Part shown: positions 49,701-61,397 of the stretch, one piece after another
How positions within the stretch are numbered: the stretch's first letter is position 1
How the letters are laid out: the number at the start of each line of letters is the position of its first letter
Made by a program: the position numbers and the translations under genes
Notes under the pieces: model-generated
Told to the model about the DNA's origin: nothing
The model's database searches: none
What the model saw: the letters and a program-made list of their open reading frames with translations, nothing else
Assembly (NCBI GenBank): GCA_003116995.1
Contig: BDSL01000024.1
Location: 248,001-312,000, forward strand
Direction: 5' to 3'
Length of the DNA stretch: 64,000 nt
Source: Yamagishiella unicocca
Taxonomy: Eukaryota > Chlorophyta > Chlorophyceae > Chlamydomonadales > Volvocaceae

Positions 49701-52700
49701 CACCACCCGCCCCCCTTGCCCTGCCCCACCACCCGCCCCCCTTGCCCTGCCCCACCACCCGCCCCCCTTGCCCTGCCCCACCACCCGCCCCCCTTGCCCT
49801 GCCCCACCACCCGCCCCCTTGCCCTGCCCCACCACCCGCCCCCCTTGCCCTGCCCCACCACCCGCCCCCCTTGCCCTGCCCCACCACCCGCCCCCCTTGC
49901 CCTGCCCCACCACCCGCCCCCCTTGCCCTGCCGCGCCCACCTCCTGTCGCAGACATCCCGCTCAAGAAGGCGGTGGCGGGGGTGCGTGTGGGGCTGCTGC
50001 CGGAGGGCGGCTTCGTGGTCAACCCCACGGTGGAGCAGATGCAGGTGCGCGAAGATGGGGGGCGGAGGGGAGACCCGGTTGGGGGGGGGGGCGAGGACAC
50101 CCGGTTACACGGCATAGGACGGGGGATATGAGAGGAACCCGTGGGGGAGGGCGGGGGGTTTAAAGAGAATCCGCGAATCCACGGCCGACAAACCAAGGCG
50201 GTGAAGATGGCGGTCCAGAAGAGACGGGAGGCGAGTAGACGGAACGGAGGCGCTGCTGAATCGTAGTGGAAGGTGATAAGGCAATGTATTCGAGAAGAGT
50301 ATGGTGTGGGGGAGGGCGGGGGGGCCGGGATCCGGGAGGTTGGTTCTGGAGCTCGGTCGGGCAGGCAGGAAACCCGTGGAAACGATACAACAGGAAGGAA
50401 CAGAGGATGAGGAGCGGGAGAGAGGGTATAGGGCGGTGAGGCTGGGTGTGGGCCATTAGTGCATTAGAGGGTACAGGGCGGTGAATCGAACAACCGAGAA
50501 AACAAGTCTTCCCTCCCCAAATTTGCCTCCCCTCCTCTCCCTACCAGACGCCCCTCCCCTCCCCCCTCCCGCTGCCCACCGGGTCTCCCCCCCTCCCTGC
50601 AGGTCAGCCGGCTGGACCTGATGATGGCTGGCACCCGTGACGCCATCCTCATGATCGAGGGCTTCTGCGACTTCCTCACGGAGGAGCAGATGATAGAGGT
50701 GTGCGGGGGGAATGGGGGAGCAGGGGATGGAGGGGAGTTACAGGGGATGGAGGCCGAGTGGCACCGGGCTTTCCTCCCACAGAAACGCTGTGGAGGCGAA
50801 AGGTAAACCGCGTCTCCAATCTGCCTGGCCTGAGCCCACTCCCCCGCGCCTCCCGACCGCCGCAACCCCCGCCACCTCGGCCACCTGGCCCCCGCCCCCC
50901 GGCCGTGGATTTGCGGATTCTCTTATCAAACCCCCCGGCCCTCCTCAGGCCCTCGCCCTGGGCAGCGCCGCCATCGCATCGCTGTGCGAACAGATGGAGC
51001 AGTGGGCCCGCAAGGCAAGAGCGATGACTGGGGCCCGACTTGGAACTGGGTTGCGACCAAGGGTCTGGGTTGCGACTTTGGATCTGGATTACTACTCGGA
51101 TCTGGGTTGCAGACTTGGATCTGGATTGCGACTTGGATATGGACTTCGGCTTCGACGATCCTTCCGCCTAATAGCGCCCCCCCACCTCCCTGCCCTCACC
51201 CCCGCCGTCGCCCCGAAACCCTGGCGCGCACGCGCAGGTGGGCAAGCCCAAGCGCACCGACAGCGTGGTTTCGGTGCCGGAGGAGCTGGTGGACCGGCTC
51301 ATGGAGCTGGTGGGCGGGAAGCTGCGGAGCGCGTACAGGTGGGCGGGGCGGGCAGGGGTGTGTCGACGCTGCCGGAGGATTGCGACGGTGCCGGGCTGGG
51401 GGAGCCAGGAGCGGAGAGGTTGTGAAGCTAACAAGTAAGGGTGGCGGCTGGCGGGCGCGAGGACCCGACAGCGGAGAGCCGCGTGGTGGTGGTGGTGGTG
51501 GTGGTGTGGGGAAGTCGATGCCTGCCTGCGTCCCAAGGAGCAGGTACCGGCACGCACACCTCTCGTGATTCGTTTTATTAGGGTATTCGGGATTTTCGGA
51601 AATAGACGTGGTCGGTGCGTGCGCTGCGCTGCGCTGTGCTGTGCTGTGCTGTGCTGTGCTGTGCTGTGCTGTGCTGTGCTGTGCTGTGCTGCGGTGCGGT
51701 GGTATCCTCGAACCGATGCGAGTGAACAGCGGAAGGGAGATCGAGATCTCGCGATAGCTCGGTGCTCTTGTTCCGGGGTTGACATCATGAGGTGATGTTG
51801 ACCAGCGCCAACACCAGCGTCACAACCTGTCAAGGCCTACCGGCCATTCACTCGTCCCCGCTTCCTAGTGCCTGGACCGGTAACTGCACTCCACCATCCT
51901 CGCCACCTGATGGTACCTCGTGTCTTCCCCCCAACCCTCGTGCCACCCCCCAACCCTCGTGCCACCCCCCAACCCTCGTGCCAACCCCCCAACCCTCGTG
52001 TCTCCCCCCCAACCCTCGTGCCAACCCCCCAACCCTCGTGTCTCCCCCCCAACCCTCGTGCCAACCCCCAACCCTCGTGTCTCCCCCCCAACCCTCGTGC
52101 CAACCCCCCAACGAGCCGGGCCGAGCAGGACAACGTTGAGCAAGGAGGTGCGCGGAGCGGCCGTGGCGGAGGCTCAGCAGGCGGCGACAGAGGAGCTGAC
52201 GGCGGAGGCCGGAAACGGTACGGCAAAGTCGTACACGCCGCTGCAGATCAGCATGGCGCTCAAGGTGCGTGGGGACGGGAGGGGGAAGGGGGGGCAGGGG
52301 GCGTATGTGTGTGTGTATTGCATCTGAGCTGGACGGGTGGTCTCGCTGGGGCGAGGATCGGACCGTGTGCGAGGGGCGCACGCCCTGAGGCCGCGCTCCC
52401 TGGAGCCCTAGGACGTGGAAAACCCTTGAAGAACGACTGATCGTCCCTCCCCCTGCCGTACAGTCCGTTGAGAGCCGCGTCATGAGGGCCCTGGTGCTGG
52501 ACGAGCAGGTCCGCGCGGATGGGCGCGGCGTCACCGACATCCGACCCATCACCAGCCGGGCGGGGCTGCTGCCGAGGACGCACGGCAGCGCGCTGTTCAC
52601 CCGGGGGGAGACGCAGGTGGGGCCGGGGGTGTGTGCGTGTGTGTATATGTGTTTTTTGTGTGTGTTTTGTGTGCTATTTGTGTGCTATTTGTGTGCTATT

Positions 52701-55700
52701 TGTGTGCTATTTGTGTGCTATTTGTGTGTTATTGGTGTGCTTGTGTGGATGAGGGGTCTGTGGATGAGGGGTCTTACCGGGGTCCATCCGTCCCCGGTAA
52801 CCCCGCGGCACCGAGGACACTAACGCGCAGATGGCTACATGGCTTGGTTGTGTGGTTACCTAGCACACAGAGGGCCAACCGGGCACCGCCCAACCCAACC
52901 CAACCCCCCCCCCCTCAGTCCATCTGTGTCGCGACTCTGGGCAGTGGCAGCGACGCGCTGCGGTCAGACTCCATGCGCAAGGTACGGCAGCAACACGTGT
53001 CGTACACTGCAAGCCTCCGACGAGGAGGCCGGCTTCAGCTGGCTGTCATAGGGGGGCGCAAAAAATAACAAAACGAGGAGTTGAGGCCCTTGAGGGAAAG
53101 AAGTGTGGCCCTTCTCCCGATGCAGCTTGCGATCATCTGACTTGCGCCTGCGCCGGCTCGATCGGGGGTTTGGGTGGCGCGTCAGGAGATCGCTGGGAGG
53201 GTATTTTTCCTGATTCGATGGGGAATGGGGATGCGGGTGCGGGGCGGAGGCCTCGCACCCGCACCCAAACGCCGCTGACGGCCGCTTATCCCGACCAGTG
53301 TTCTCTTGTGTTCGTACAAATGCCGTACCGCAGGCTGACGGCGAGGACCCCGAGGCCGGGCGGTTCTACCTGCAGTACCACTTCCCTCCCTCGAGCGTCG
53401 GGGAGACTGGCCGCACGGGCGCCCCGGGTGAGCGGGGGTGGGTGGTGGTGCGGGGCGGGTTTCATTTTTTTTTGGGGGGGGGCGGGTTGGGGGGGCCAGT
53501 TTGAAGGGCCGAGTGAGGGCTTTGTAGGAGAACGATGAGGTCTTGCTTGGAGAGGGTGGCGGGTAGGGGAAAGGGTTGTAGGGTGTGGGTGCTGCCCCGT
53601 GATGTCTCCACTCCCTCGTGTGCCCCCCCTCCCTTCCCTCATCCCCCTTCCTCCTCTTCGCCCCCTCCTCCCCCCCCCACCGTGTGCCTAGCCGGTCTTT
53701 ACTTTTCAGTGCCGACCCCCGGGTTTCCTCTCATACGCCCTCCTTTACCTTCCCCCCTCTCCCCTCCCATGTTGAGTGACCGGTAATTTTCTGTAACCCT
53801 CCCCTCCCCTCCCCTTCCTTTCCTCCTGCTGTAACCCTCATCTCCCCTCCCGTTCCGCCTGTAACCTTCCCCTCCGCGCACCAGGCCGCCGTGAGCTGGG
53901 TCACGGCGAGCTGGCCCAGCGCGCACTGTCGCCCACCCTGCCGTCCTCCTCCGACTTCCCCTACACCGTGCGAGTGGAGTCCACCATCACCGAGTCCAAC
54001 GGATCCTCCTCAATGGCCTCGGTGTGCGGCGGGTGCCTGGCCATGATGGACGCTGGTGCGCAGCCGGGGGGGAGGGGGGGCCTTATGCGGGTGCCTGGCC
54101 ATGATGGACGCTGGTGCGCAGCCGGGGGGGAGGGGGGGCCTTATGCGGGTGCCTGGCCATGATGGACGCTGGTGCGCAGCCGGGGGGGAGGGGGGGCCTT
54201 ATGCGGGTGCCTGGCCATGATGGACGCTGGTGCGCAGCCGGGGGGCGATTCGAGGAAGACCCGTGGATGCACGAAAAAACCCGTTTAGAACAGACGTTTT
54301 GAGAGCCGGGGGGGAGGGGGGACCTTATGCGGGCGGTTGGCTATGGGCGGGCTTGGGGCGTGTGGGGAGGGACCAGGGAGTGAGGGGTAGTGGTGGGTTA
54401 GTGGGGCACCGATCCAAGTCGAGCAGTAGTGCTTGCCATGAAGCGCACTGCCGGTGGAGCGGCGCCCGGGGCACCTGGGGCGGTGCGCACGCATGAGAAG
54501 CGATAGCCCTACCTACCTACGCTGCCCCTATGTTTGGTCTACGGGACAGGAGACACGGAACAAGGACTCCAGGCGAGGGGCAGGTGGATGCATGCATGGA
54601 TGCATGCATGGATGGATGCATGGATGGATGCCCCTAACGCCGCTTGCGCTTGCGCGGCTAGATAGGCAGGCTGGCCCTCCTCGCAGCCAGCCCCCCATCA
54701 CCCCTCCACCCCGCTGGCTACCTCTTCCCCCCACCCTCCCCTGGGCTTTCCTCAACCCCCTCCCCTCCACCCCCTCCCCACCCCTCCCCGCCGCCCACTT
54801 CACACAGGCGTGCCCATCGCTCGGCCCGTAGCCGGCATCGCGATGGGCCTGATCCTGGAGCCGGGCGCTGCCGGGTCTCCCCCGCGCCATGTGGTTCTGT
54901 CGGACATCCTGGGCAGCGAGGACGCCCTGGGAGACATGGACTTCAAGGTGGCCGGGGACATGGACGCAGTCACGGCCTTCCAAATGGACATCAAGGTACG
55001 GCGGTACGACAGGGGAATGTACCGCAGGGCTACTCGCGTCCCCCTGGGGGTCGGGGGAGAGCGGGGGAGGGTCGTTCAGGGAGCTGGGGTCCAAGGGGGG
55101 GGGTGGCATAAAGACCGAATACACATCCACCCGTCCAAACGGGGGGGGTTAGGGTCCGGGGAGTTGAGGAAAGCTTGTGGACTGGGAAGCCGATTAGGAC
55201 TAGGGCCCGGTGGACTAGGCCCCCGGGGGCTCGGTCGCTGGTTGGGAAGTCAGGTGTGGCAGGTGTGGCAGGGGTTGCAGCGAGCTGGCAGGTGTGGCAG
55301 GTGTGGCAGCGCGCTGGCGAGCGAGTTGCCACACCGCCGCGGCGCTGAGGCCGGGTCTGGTGGCGGGCTACTTGAATCGGCCAGCACCATGGGCGTTTTG
55401 GCTGCTGCGGAAACCTCAGACTGTTGTTTCCGCTTCCAACACCCCTCAGGTGGAGGGCATCACCCTGGACATCATGGCGGCGGCGCTGGCCCAGGCCAAG
55501 ATGGGCCGCCAGCACATCCTCAGCCAGATGCAGCTGTGCAGCCCGCAGCCGGCGGGCGTGCTCAGCCAGTACGCGCCGCGGCTACTGCGGATGCAGGTGG
55601 GCTGTGATGGGGCTGTGATGGGGCTGTGATGGGGCTGTGATGGGGCTGTGATGGGGCTGTGATGGGGCTGTGATGGGGCTGTGATGGGGCTGTGATGGGG

Positions 55701-58700
55701 CTGTGATGGGGCTGTGATGGGGCTGTGATGGGGCTGTGATGGGGCTGTGATGGGGCTGTGATGGGGCTGTGATGGGGCTGTGATGGGGCTGTGATGGGGC
55801 TGTGATGGGGCTGTGATGGGGCTGTGATGGGGCTGTGATGGGGCTGTGATGGGGCTGTGATGGGGGGTGGGGCTGTGATGGGGGGGGGGGGGGGGCTGTG
55901 ATGGGGCTGTGATGGGGCTGTGATGGGGCTGTGATGGGGCTGTGATGGGGCTGTGATGGGGCTGTGATGGGGCTGTGATGGGGCTGTGATGGGGCTGTGA
56001 TGGGGCTGTGATGGGGCTGTGATGGGGCTGTGATGGGGCTGTGATGGGGCTGTGATGGGGCTGTGATGGGGCTGTGATGGGGCTGTGATGGGGCTGTGAT
56101 GGGGCTGTGATGGGGCTGTGATGGGGCTGTGATGGGGCTGTGATGGGGCTGTGATGGGGCTGTGATGGGCTGTGATGGGGCTGTGATGGGGCTGTGATGG
56201 GGCTGTGATGGGGCTGTGATGGGGCTGTGATGGGGCTGTGATGGGGCTGTGATGGGGCTGTGATGGGGCTGTGATGGGGCTGTGATGGGGCTGTGATGGG
56301 CTGTGATGGGGCTGTGATGGGCTGTGATGGGGCTGTGATGGGGCTGTGATGGGGCTGTGATGGGCTGTGATGGGCTGTGATGGGGCTGTGATGGGGCTGT
56401 GATGGGGCTGTGATGGGGCTGTGATGGGCTGTGATGGGGCTGTGATGGGGCTGTGATGGGGCTGTGATGGGGCTGTGATGGGGCTGTGATGGGGCTGTGA
56501 TGGGGCTGTGATGGGGCTGTGATGGGGCTGTGATGGGGCTGTGATGGGGCTGTGATGGGGCTGTGATGGGGCTGTGATGGGGCTGTGATGGGGCTGTGAT
56601 GGGGCTGTGATGGGGCTGTGATGGGGCTGTGATGGGGCTGTGATGGGGCTGTGATGGGGCTGTGATGGGGCTGTGATGGGGCTGTGATGGGGCTGTGATG
56701 GGGCTGTGATGGGGCTGTGATGGGGCTGTGATGGGGCTGTGATGGGGCTGTGATGGGCTGTGATGGGGCTGTGATGGGGCTGTGATGGGGCTGTGATGGG
56801 GCTGTGATGGGGCTGTGATGGGGCTGTGATGGGGCTGTGATGGGGCTGTGATGGGGCTGTGATGGGGCTGTGATGGGGCTGTGATGGGGCTGTGATGGGG
56901 CTGTGATGGGGCTGTGATGGGGCTGTGATGGGGCTGTGATGGGGCTGTGATGGGGCTGTGATGGGGCTGTGATGGGGCTGTGATGGGGCTGTGATGGGGC
57001 TGTGATGGGGCTGTGATGGGGCTGTGATGGGCTGTGATGGGCTGTGATGGGGCTGTGATGGGGCTGTGATGGGGCTGTGATGGGGCTGTGATGGGGCTGT
57101 GATGGGGCTGTGATGGGCTGTGATGGGGCTGTGATGGGGCTGTGATGGGGCTGTGATGGGGCTGTGATGGGGCTGTGATGGGGCTGTGATGGGGCTGTGA
57201 TGGGGCTGTGATGGGGCTGTGATGGGGCTGTGATGGGGCTGTGATGGGGCTGTGATGGGGCTGTGATGGGGCTGTGATGGGGGCTGTGATGGGGCTGTGA
57301 TGGGGCTGTGATGGGGCTGTGATGGGGCTGTGATGGGGCTGTGATGGGGCTGTGATGGGGCTGTGATGGGGCTGTGATGGGGCTGTGATGGGGCTGTGAT
57401 GGGGCTGTGATGGGGCTGTGATGGGGCTGTGATGGGGCTGTGATGGGGCTGTGATGGGGCTGTGATGGGGCTGTGATGGGGCTGTGATGGGGCTGTGATG
57501 GGGCTGTGATGGGGGCTGTGATGGGGCTGTGATGGGGCTGTGATGGGGCTGTGATGGGGCTGTGATGGGGCTGTGATGGGGCTGTGATGGGGCTGTGATG
57601 GGGCTGTGATGGGGCTGTGATGGGGCTGTGATGGGGCTGTGATGGGGCTGTGATGGGGCTGTGATGGGGCTGTGATGGGGCTGTGATGGGGCTGTGATGG
57701 GGCTGTGATGGGGCTGTGATGGGGCTGTGATAGGGCTGTGATGGGGCTGTGATGGGGCTGTGATGGGGCTGTGATGGGGCTGTGATGGGGCTGTGATGGG
57801 GCTGTGATAGGGCTGTGATAGGGCTGTGATGGGGCTGTGATGGGGCTGTGATAGGGCTGTGATGGGGCTGTGATGGGGCTGTGATAGGGCTGTGATAGGG
57901 CTGTGATGGGGCTGTGATGGGGCTGTGATGGGGCTGTGATGGGGCTGTGATGGGGCTGTGATGGGGCTGTGATGGGGCTGTGCTGAGGGCAGCGTGGGTG
58001 CCGTCATTTTGCAGCTACGCTGCGAAACTCCACGACAAGTGGGACTCTGAAACCCTAAAACCCTAATGGCATCGTTGACGTCTTGTTTAGCGCGCTGTCG
58101 CCTGGAGGTCAGTGCGGGCCATTGCTGCGGGTTTCTGATCCCTCTACGTCCCTCCCCTCCTCCTCCGCCTCTTGCTCACCCCCCCCCCCCACCCCCCCCA
58201 CCCCCACCGGGTCTTTATGCCGCCTACCACGTTACATTTCCCCAGTCATGTTACCGCTTCTTTTATGTAACCCCCCACAACGGTCCTTCCTCGGCCCCAA
58301 CCCCGACCAGATCGACCCCGCCAAGAAGGGTGCGATCATCGGCTCGGGCGGCCGCACGATCAAGCAGCTGCTGGATGCCACGGGGGCGACTGCCATTGAC
58401 ATCGACGATGAGGGGCGGGTGGGTGGGGGGGGGGGTTTGAAACCGCGGACGGGGGGCTCCGGAGACCTGCGCCAAGTGGCTAGGGAGCCTACTACCCGGG
58501 AGCAGGGTGCGATGGGGTGGCCTGGGATGGCGAGTGTCGGAGTGGGGGTTCGAACGGGGGTTGGGCTAGCTGGGCAAGGGAAGTGGGGTTGGGCCAGGGG
58601 GAGTTCGGACGGGGATTGGCCAGGGGATGTGGCGTGCGTGTGTGTGTAAGTGCGTGTGTGTATGTGTGCGTGGCTGCGGGTGGCATGGCTCAGCGCCGCT

Positions 58701-60681
58701 AGGACTGCTCCGCCGGTGCGGTGGTCGCTTGCAGCACCGTGTCCAGTCCGACGCCCCCGGCCTTTACCCCCACTCGCCGTCTGGGCGTCGGACCCACTGC
58801 CTCATTCGCCTCCACCTCCCGCCCAGCCCCTCTCCTCCTCCTCCTCCTCCACACCATTCCCCTCATACGCCGCCGCCGCGCCCCCCCTCTGCCTCCTCCT
58901 CTCCTTCCTAAAACCCTCCCTCCCCCCCCCTCTCCCTTCCTCCCCCCACCCGCGGTTTTTTACTTGAACCCCCCCTCCCCGCAGGTGGACGTGGTGGCTC
59001 CCAGTGAGGTTGCAGCCGCACTGGCCTCCGAGTACATCCTGCTCATCACGTCAGACCCGGAGCCGGGCACCGTGCTGAGGTGGGTGGGTGGGTGGGTGAA
59101 GGGAGGGGTGTATAAAAACCGTGAAGGGCGGGGGGAGGGAGGGAGGGAGGGGGGAGGGGGGGAGGGGGGGAGGGGGGGAGGGGGGGAGGGAGGATGGAAG
59201 GTTTGTGAGGAAAGCACAGGGGCATGTCTGGGCCTGCGGCGAGGTGAGGTGCTGGTGAGGGGTGCTGGGAAGACACCACGGCGACTACTCCAGGAGGGAG
59301 GGGCACTCTGACGGCCCTTCGCGGCGTTCCAACCAACCCACGACCGCGCCTCCACGTCAGCACTCTGCGCCGCCCAAGCCTGGGCCCGCGCGGCTACCGG
59401 CGCAGAGCCAACATCTCCCTGTGCCAACCGCCCAACCGCCCAACTGCCCTCCAGGCAAAAGACCGTTGTGTCTATAACCGCCTTCGGTTGCTTCGTGGAG
59501 CTGTGCCCCGGGCGGCAGGTGGGTGACGGGTGAAGGAGGGGCGTGGGCTGGCAGGTGGTTGGGCGTGAAGGTGCAGGGTGGTCAGCGGGGGGACAGGGGG
59601 CTGTGCAGGGCGGGTTAGGGTGTTAGGGTTTTACGTGGAAAGTAGAGGGCTGGAGCGGGTGGATGCATTTGTGCGTGTCCGGTGACACGTGCAAGCGTAG
59701 GTCGGTGGAGGGAGGAGCAGTAGACACGGTGTTTACAACGCACCGGCGGGGTGTGTGTGTCCCGGTGTGTGTGGCCCGGCTTCACGAACAGACTCCGAAG
59801 GACCCGCATCGAAACCTGTGTGTTTTTGGTTGTGACCGTGCCGTTGGTTCACGGAGCTCCACGGGCGGATCAGCAGCCAACCAACCAACCAACCAACCAA
59901 CCAACCGGGACAGCGTGGTCCGGCAAAGGGCACGAGGGACGAACTCATGCCTGTGAGGGCGTTCCGACAGCCCCGTACGTTGGTCGCACAGTGTCGTACC
60001 ATGTCGTACCCACTTACAGTCGGCTGGGGCCGTACGGGGGAAACGGGACATCCGAACATTACTGCGGGAGCAGCTACGGTGGCACCGTTCAAGTCCTCAC
60101 CTCGATGTTCCTTCAATATTCTCACCTCTCCCTGCCGCCTCCCTACCTCCCCCCTGCCCCTTTCCTCCCCCCCTGCCTGCTGCTCCAGGGCCTGGTCCAC
60201 GTCAGCGAGCTGGCGGACCCCCCGGTGACGGACATCGCGGCGGCGGTTGCAGCGGGAGACTTGATCGACGTGATGGTGCTGTCGTCTGAGGGGGGCAAGG
60301 TGGGAGCGGGGTCGGAAGGGGGGCAGGGGTCGATCGAGTGCGCGGGAAAACGGGTTTCGGGTCACGTACGGCGGTCGCGCTGTTGTGTCCTAATAACGAC
60401 CGCGTCGCACACCCAGCCAATAGGATGCGAAACTGGGCTTCAGGCGTCGAGGTCTACCTACACGCGCGCCACTCCGGGGTGCCTGTATGTGCGTGTCCCC
60501 ACACGAACTGCAAACTGCGGCGCAGGTGTCGCTGAGCAGACGGGCGGTGGCGGCGATCGACCGGGGGGACAGCTACACTCCCGCAGCCAAGCGCGCGCCG
60601 CCGACGGGCGGACGATCCGGCATGGGCGTCGGCGGCGGCCGGGGCGGCGGCCGCGGCGGCGACCGCGGCCGCCGCCTGTAA
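46785..60681 (+). CDS. PNP1: Polynucleotide phosphorylase, organellar, 20 exons
   Basis: Phosphorolytic 3'-5' exoribonuclease and poly(A) polymerase of plastid/mitochondrial RNA turnover. Exons: 46785-47066, 47864-48042, 48306-48420, 48859-48946, 49953-50044, 50603-50698, 50949-51014, 51238-51338, 52129-52264, 52464-52616, 52919-52981, 53334-53427, 53885-54055, 54808-54995, 55450-55596, 58311-58418, 58985-59079, 59455-59518, 60189-60299, 60526-60681; all in phase, 834 aa. The N-terminal about 60 residues look like a transit peptide. RNase PH domain 1 has [14 protein letters not shown] and [10 protein letters not shown]. Domain 2 has the phosphate loop FTRGETQ (about 430-436), [14 protein letters not shown] and catalytic GDMDFK (D587, D589). 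[14 protein letters not shown] (about 665). S1: [13 protein letters not shown] to GLVHVSEL (about 728-783). The Gly/Arg-rich tail (about 805-834) is an addition to the usual architecture. Intron 7 is GC-AG; introns 1, 4, 8, 13 and 15 carry minisatellites. The ATG at 46785 is the first in frame after an upstream stop; only a GTG precedes it. Confidence 0.96.
47553..47735 (+). repeat. 34-bp minisatellite in PNPase intron 1
   Basis: About five copies of ACCCCAGACCGCATGCCTCC plus CCGACCTCACCACC. A family B copy follows it directly. Confidence 0.9.
47745..47810 (-). repeat. Dispersed repeat family B copy (PNPase intron 1, antisense)
   Basis: Plus strand TCCAGCATGCATCTTGAAAC through GTACACGGGTCTTCC, the complement of the family B consensus. 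Confidence 0.85.
49044..49199 (+). repeat. 53-bp unit x3 in PNPase intron 4
   Basis: Three near-identical copies beginning CATCGCCGTCAAACACAACT. Confidence 0.95.
49440..49934 (+). repeat. 26-bp minisatellite in PNPase intron 4
   Basis: About 19 copies of CCACCACCCGCCCCCCTTGC plus CCTGCC; it ends about 20 bases before the exon 5 acceptor and may serve as an extended pyrimidine tract. Long frames through it on either strand are repeat artefacts. Confidence 0.95.
50158..50305 (+). repeat. Long family A copy (PNPase intron 5)
   Basis: Nearly identical over about 150 bp to the minus strand of 23680-23835 in TERT intron 13. Confidence 0.95.
50899..50935 (-). repeat. Family A core near the PNPase exon 7 acceptor
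   Basis: Plus strand GGCCGTGGATTTGCGGATTC TCTTATCAAACC, in the opposite orientation to the other intronic copies and just before the exon 7 acceptor. Confidence 0.85.
51015..51237 (+). other. GC-AG intron 7 of PNPase
   Basis: The only frame-preserving donor after EQWARK is AAG|GCAAGA; no GT donor is nearby. The intron interior repeats GATCTGG/TTGCGACTTGGAT-type words. Confidence 0.75.
51625..51695 (+). repeat. (GCTGT)n microsatellite in PNPase intron 8
   Basis: About 14 units of GCTGT/GCTGC. Confidence 0.95.
51928..52112 (+). repeat. ~21-bp minisatellite in PNPase intron 8
   Basis: About nine copies of CCAACCCTCGTGCCACCCCC/CCAACCCTCGTGTCTCCCCC; it ends about 16 bases before the exon 9 acceptor. 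Confidence 0.9.
54031..54245 (+). repeat. 58-bp tandem repeat copying the PNPase exon 13 end and donor
   Basis: Units start at 54031, 54089, 54147 and 54205. Unit 1 contains the last 25 bases of exon 13 (GGGTGCCTGGCCATGATGGA...) and the GTGCGC donor; the three following copies repeat both. Confidence 0.95.
54246..54305 (+). repeat. Dispersed repeat family B copy (PNPase intron 13)
   Basis: CGAGGAAGACCCGTGGATGC to ACCCGTTTAGAACAGACG, abutting the 58-bp array. Confidence 0.9.
55597..57985 (+). repeat. 12-bp minisatellite, ~200 copies, PNPase intron 15
   Basis: GCTGTGATGGGG repeated for about 2.4 kb from the exon 15 donor onward, with occasional 11-mers (one G fewer), 13-mers, a G-run interruption near 55865-55895, and GATAGGG variants gathered at the distal end (57730-57900). 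Confidence 0.98.
58050..58067 (+). repeat. Telomere-type repeat in PNPase intron 15
   Basis: AACCCTAAAACCCTAA, shortly after the 12-bp array ends. Confidence 0.8.
59876..59908 (+). repeat. (AACC)n microsatellite in PNPase intron 18
   Basis: Seven AACC units in a row. Confidence 0.95.
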
Positions 60682-60710
60682 GTAAACAGGTGCGGTAGCT
60701 TGGCAGTGGC

Positions 60711-60751
60711 GTACTTACGTACTTACGTACTTACGTACTTACGTACTTACG
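60711..60751 (+). repeat. (GTACTTAC)n microsatellite, PNPase 3' UTR
   Basis: Five 8-bp units just 30 bases after the PNPase stop. Confidence 0.95.
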
Positions 60752-61310
60752 ACAGTAGGCAGCTGTTCGGGAGACGACGCTAGCTAGCTTAAGCTGGACG
60801 ACTGGCGGCTACGCTGCTCCCCCGGGGGGCCAGCACGCAGCAGCAGAGTCCAAGTGGCTGGGTGGGTTCGTGGGGTGTATGTGTGCGTCGGGGGGGGGGG
60901 CGGCGCACACGGCGGCAGCTGCGGCGGCGGCGGCGGCGGAGCAACCAGCGGATCAGTCGAGCAGCGCAGTGCCTATCTACCGGGCGGCACGGGCTTACAC
61001 GTGGCAGAATGTGGATGAGGGAGCAGACGGCTGCGGCTGCGGCGGCGGCGGCGGCGAGCGAGGAAGGCAGCGTCATCCGCAGGCAGGCCAGGCAGGCCCT
61101 CCGTCCCGCACTAGCCTCCCGCCCTACCTCCTGTCCCGTCCGCCCTTGCCCCCACAACTATCGGAACAACTACTACTACTAGCCGCCTGCCGGTCGCTGC
61201 TGGCGGCGGCGCCGCCTCCTGTCGCTACCTGCGTTAGCTAGCTAGCTAGCAGCCGCAGCTAGCAGCTCACGTGCGGGTGGGCTCTGGCTGTTGTCGATCA
61301 GGCGAGCCGT

Positions 61311-61397
61311 CATGATGCGGGGAGTGCGCCATGATGATGCGGGGAGTGCGCCATGATGATGCGGGGAGTGCGCCATGATGATGCGGGGAGTGCGCCA
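61311..61397 (+). repeat. 22-bp unit x4
   Basis: CATGATGATGCGGGGAGTGC plus GC; the first copy lacks one ATG triplet. Confidence 0.95.

Noticed and set aside
49158..50196. Long Gly/Trp or Pro-rich frames on both strands
   Set aside because: They are products of the 26-bp minisatellite in PNPase intron 4, with no start context or family resemblance.
55446..58007. 853-codon minus-strand open frame rich in His-Ser-Pro-Ile-Thr-Ala
   Set aside because: It is the antisense of the 12-bp minisatellite in PNPase intron 15; a stop-free 12-bp unit yields an endless frame. It overlaps real PNPase exon 15 on the other strand.
58731..58800. Possible extra PNPase exon reading HRVQSDAPG
   Set aside because: Joining 58418 directly to 58985 gives IDIDDEGR followed by VDVVAPSEV, which matches the KH domain without a gap; the extra piece has no good donor.
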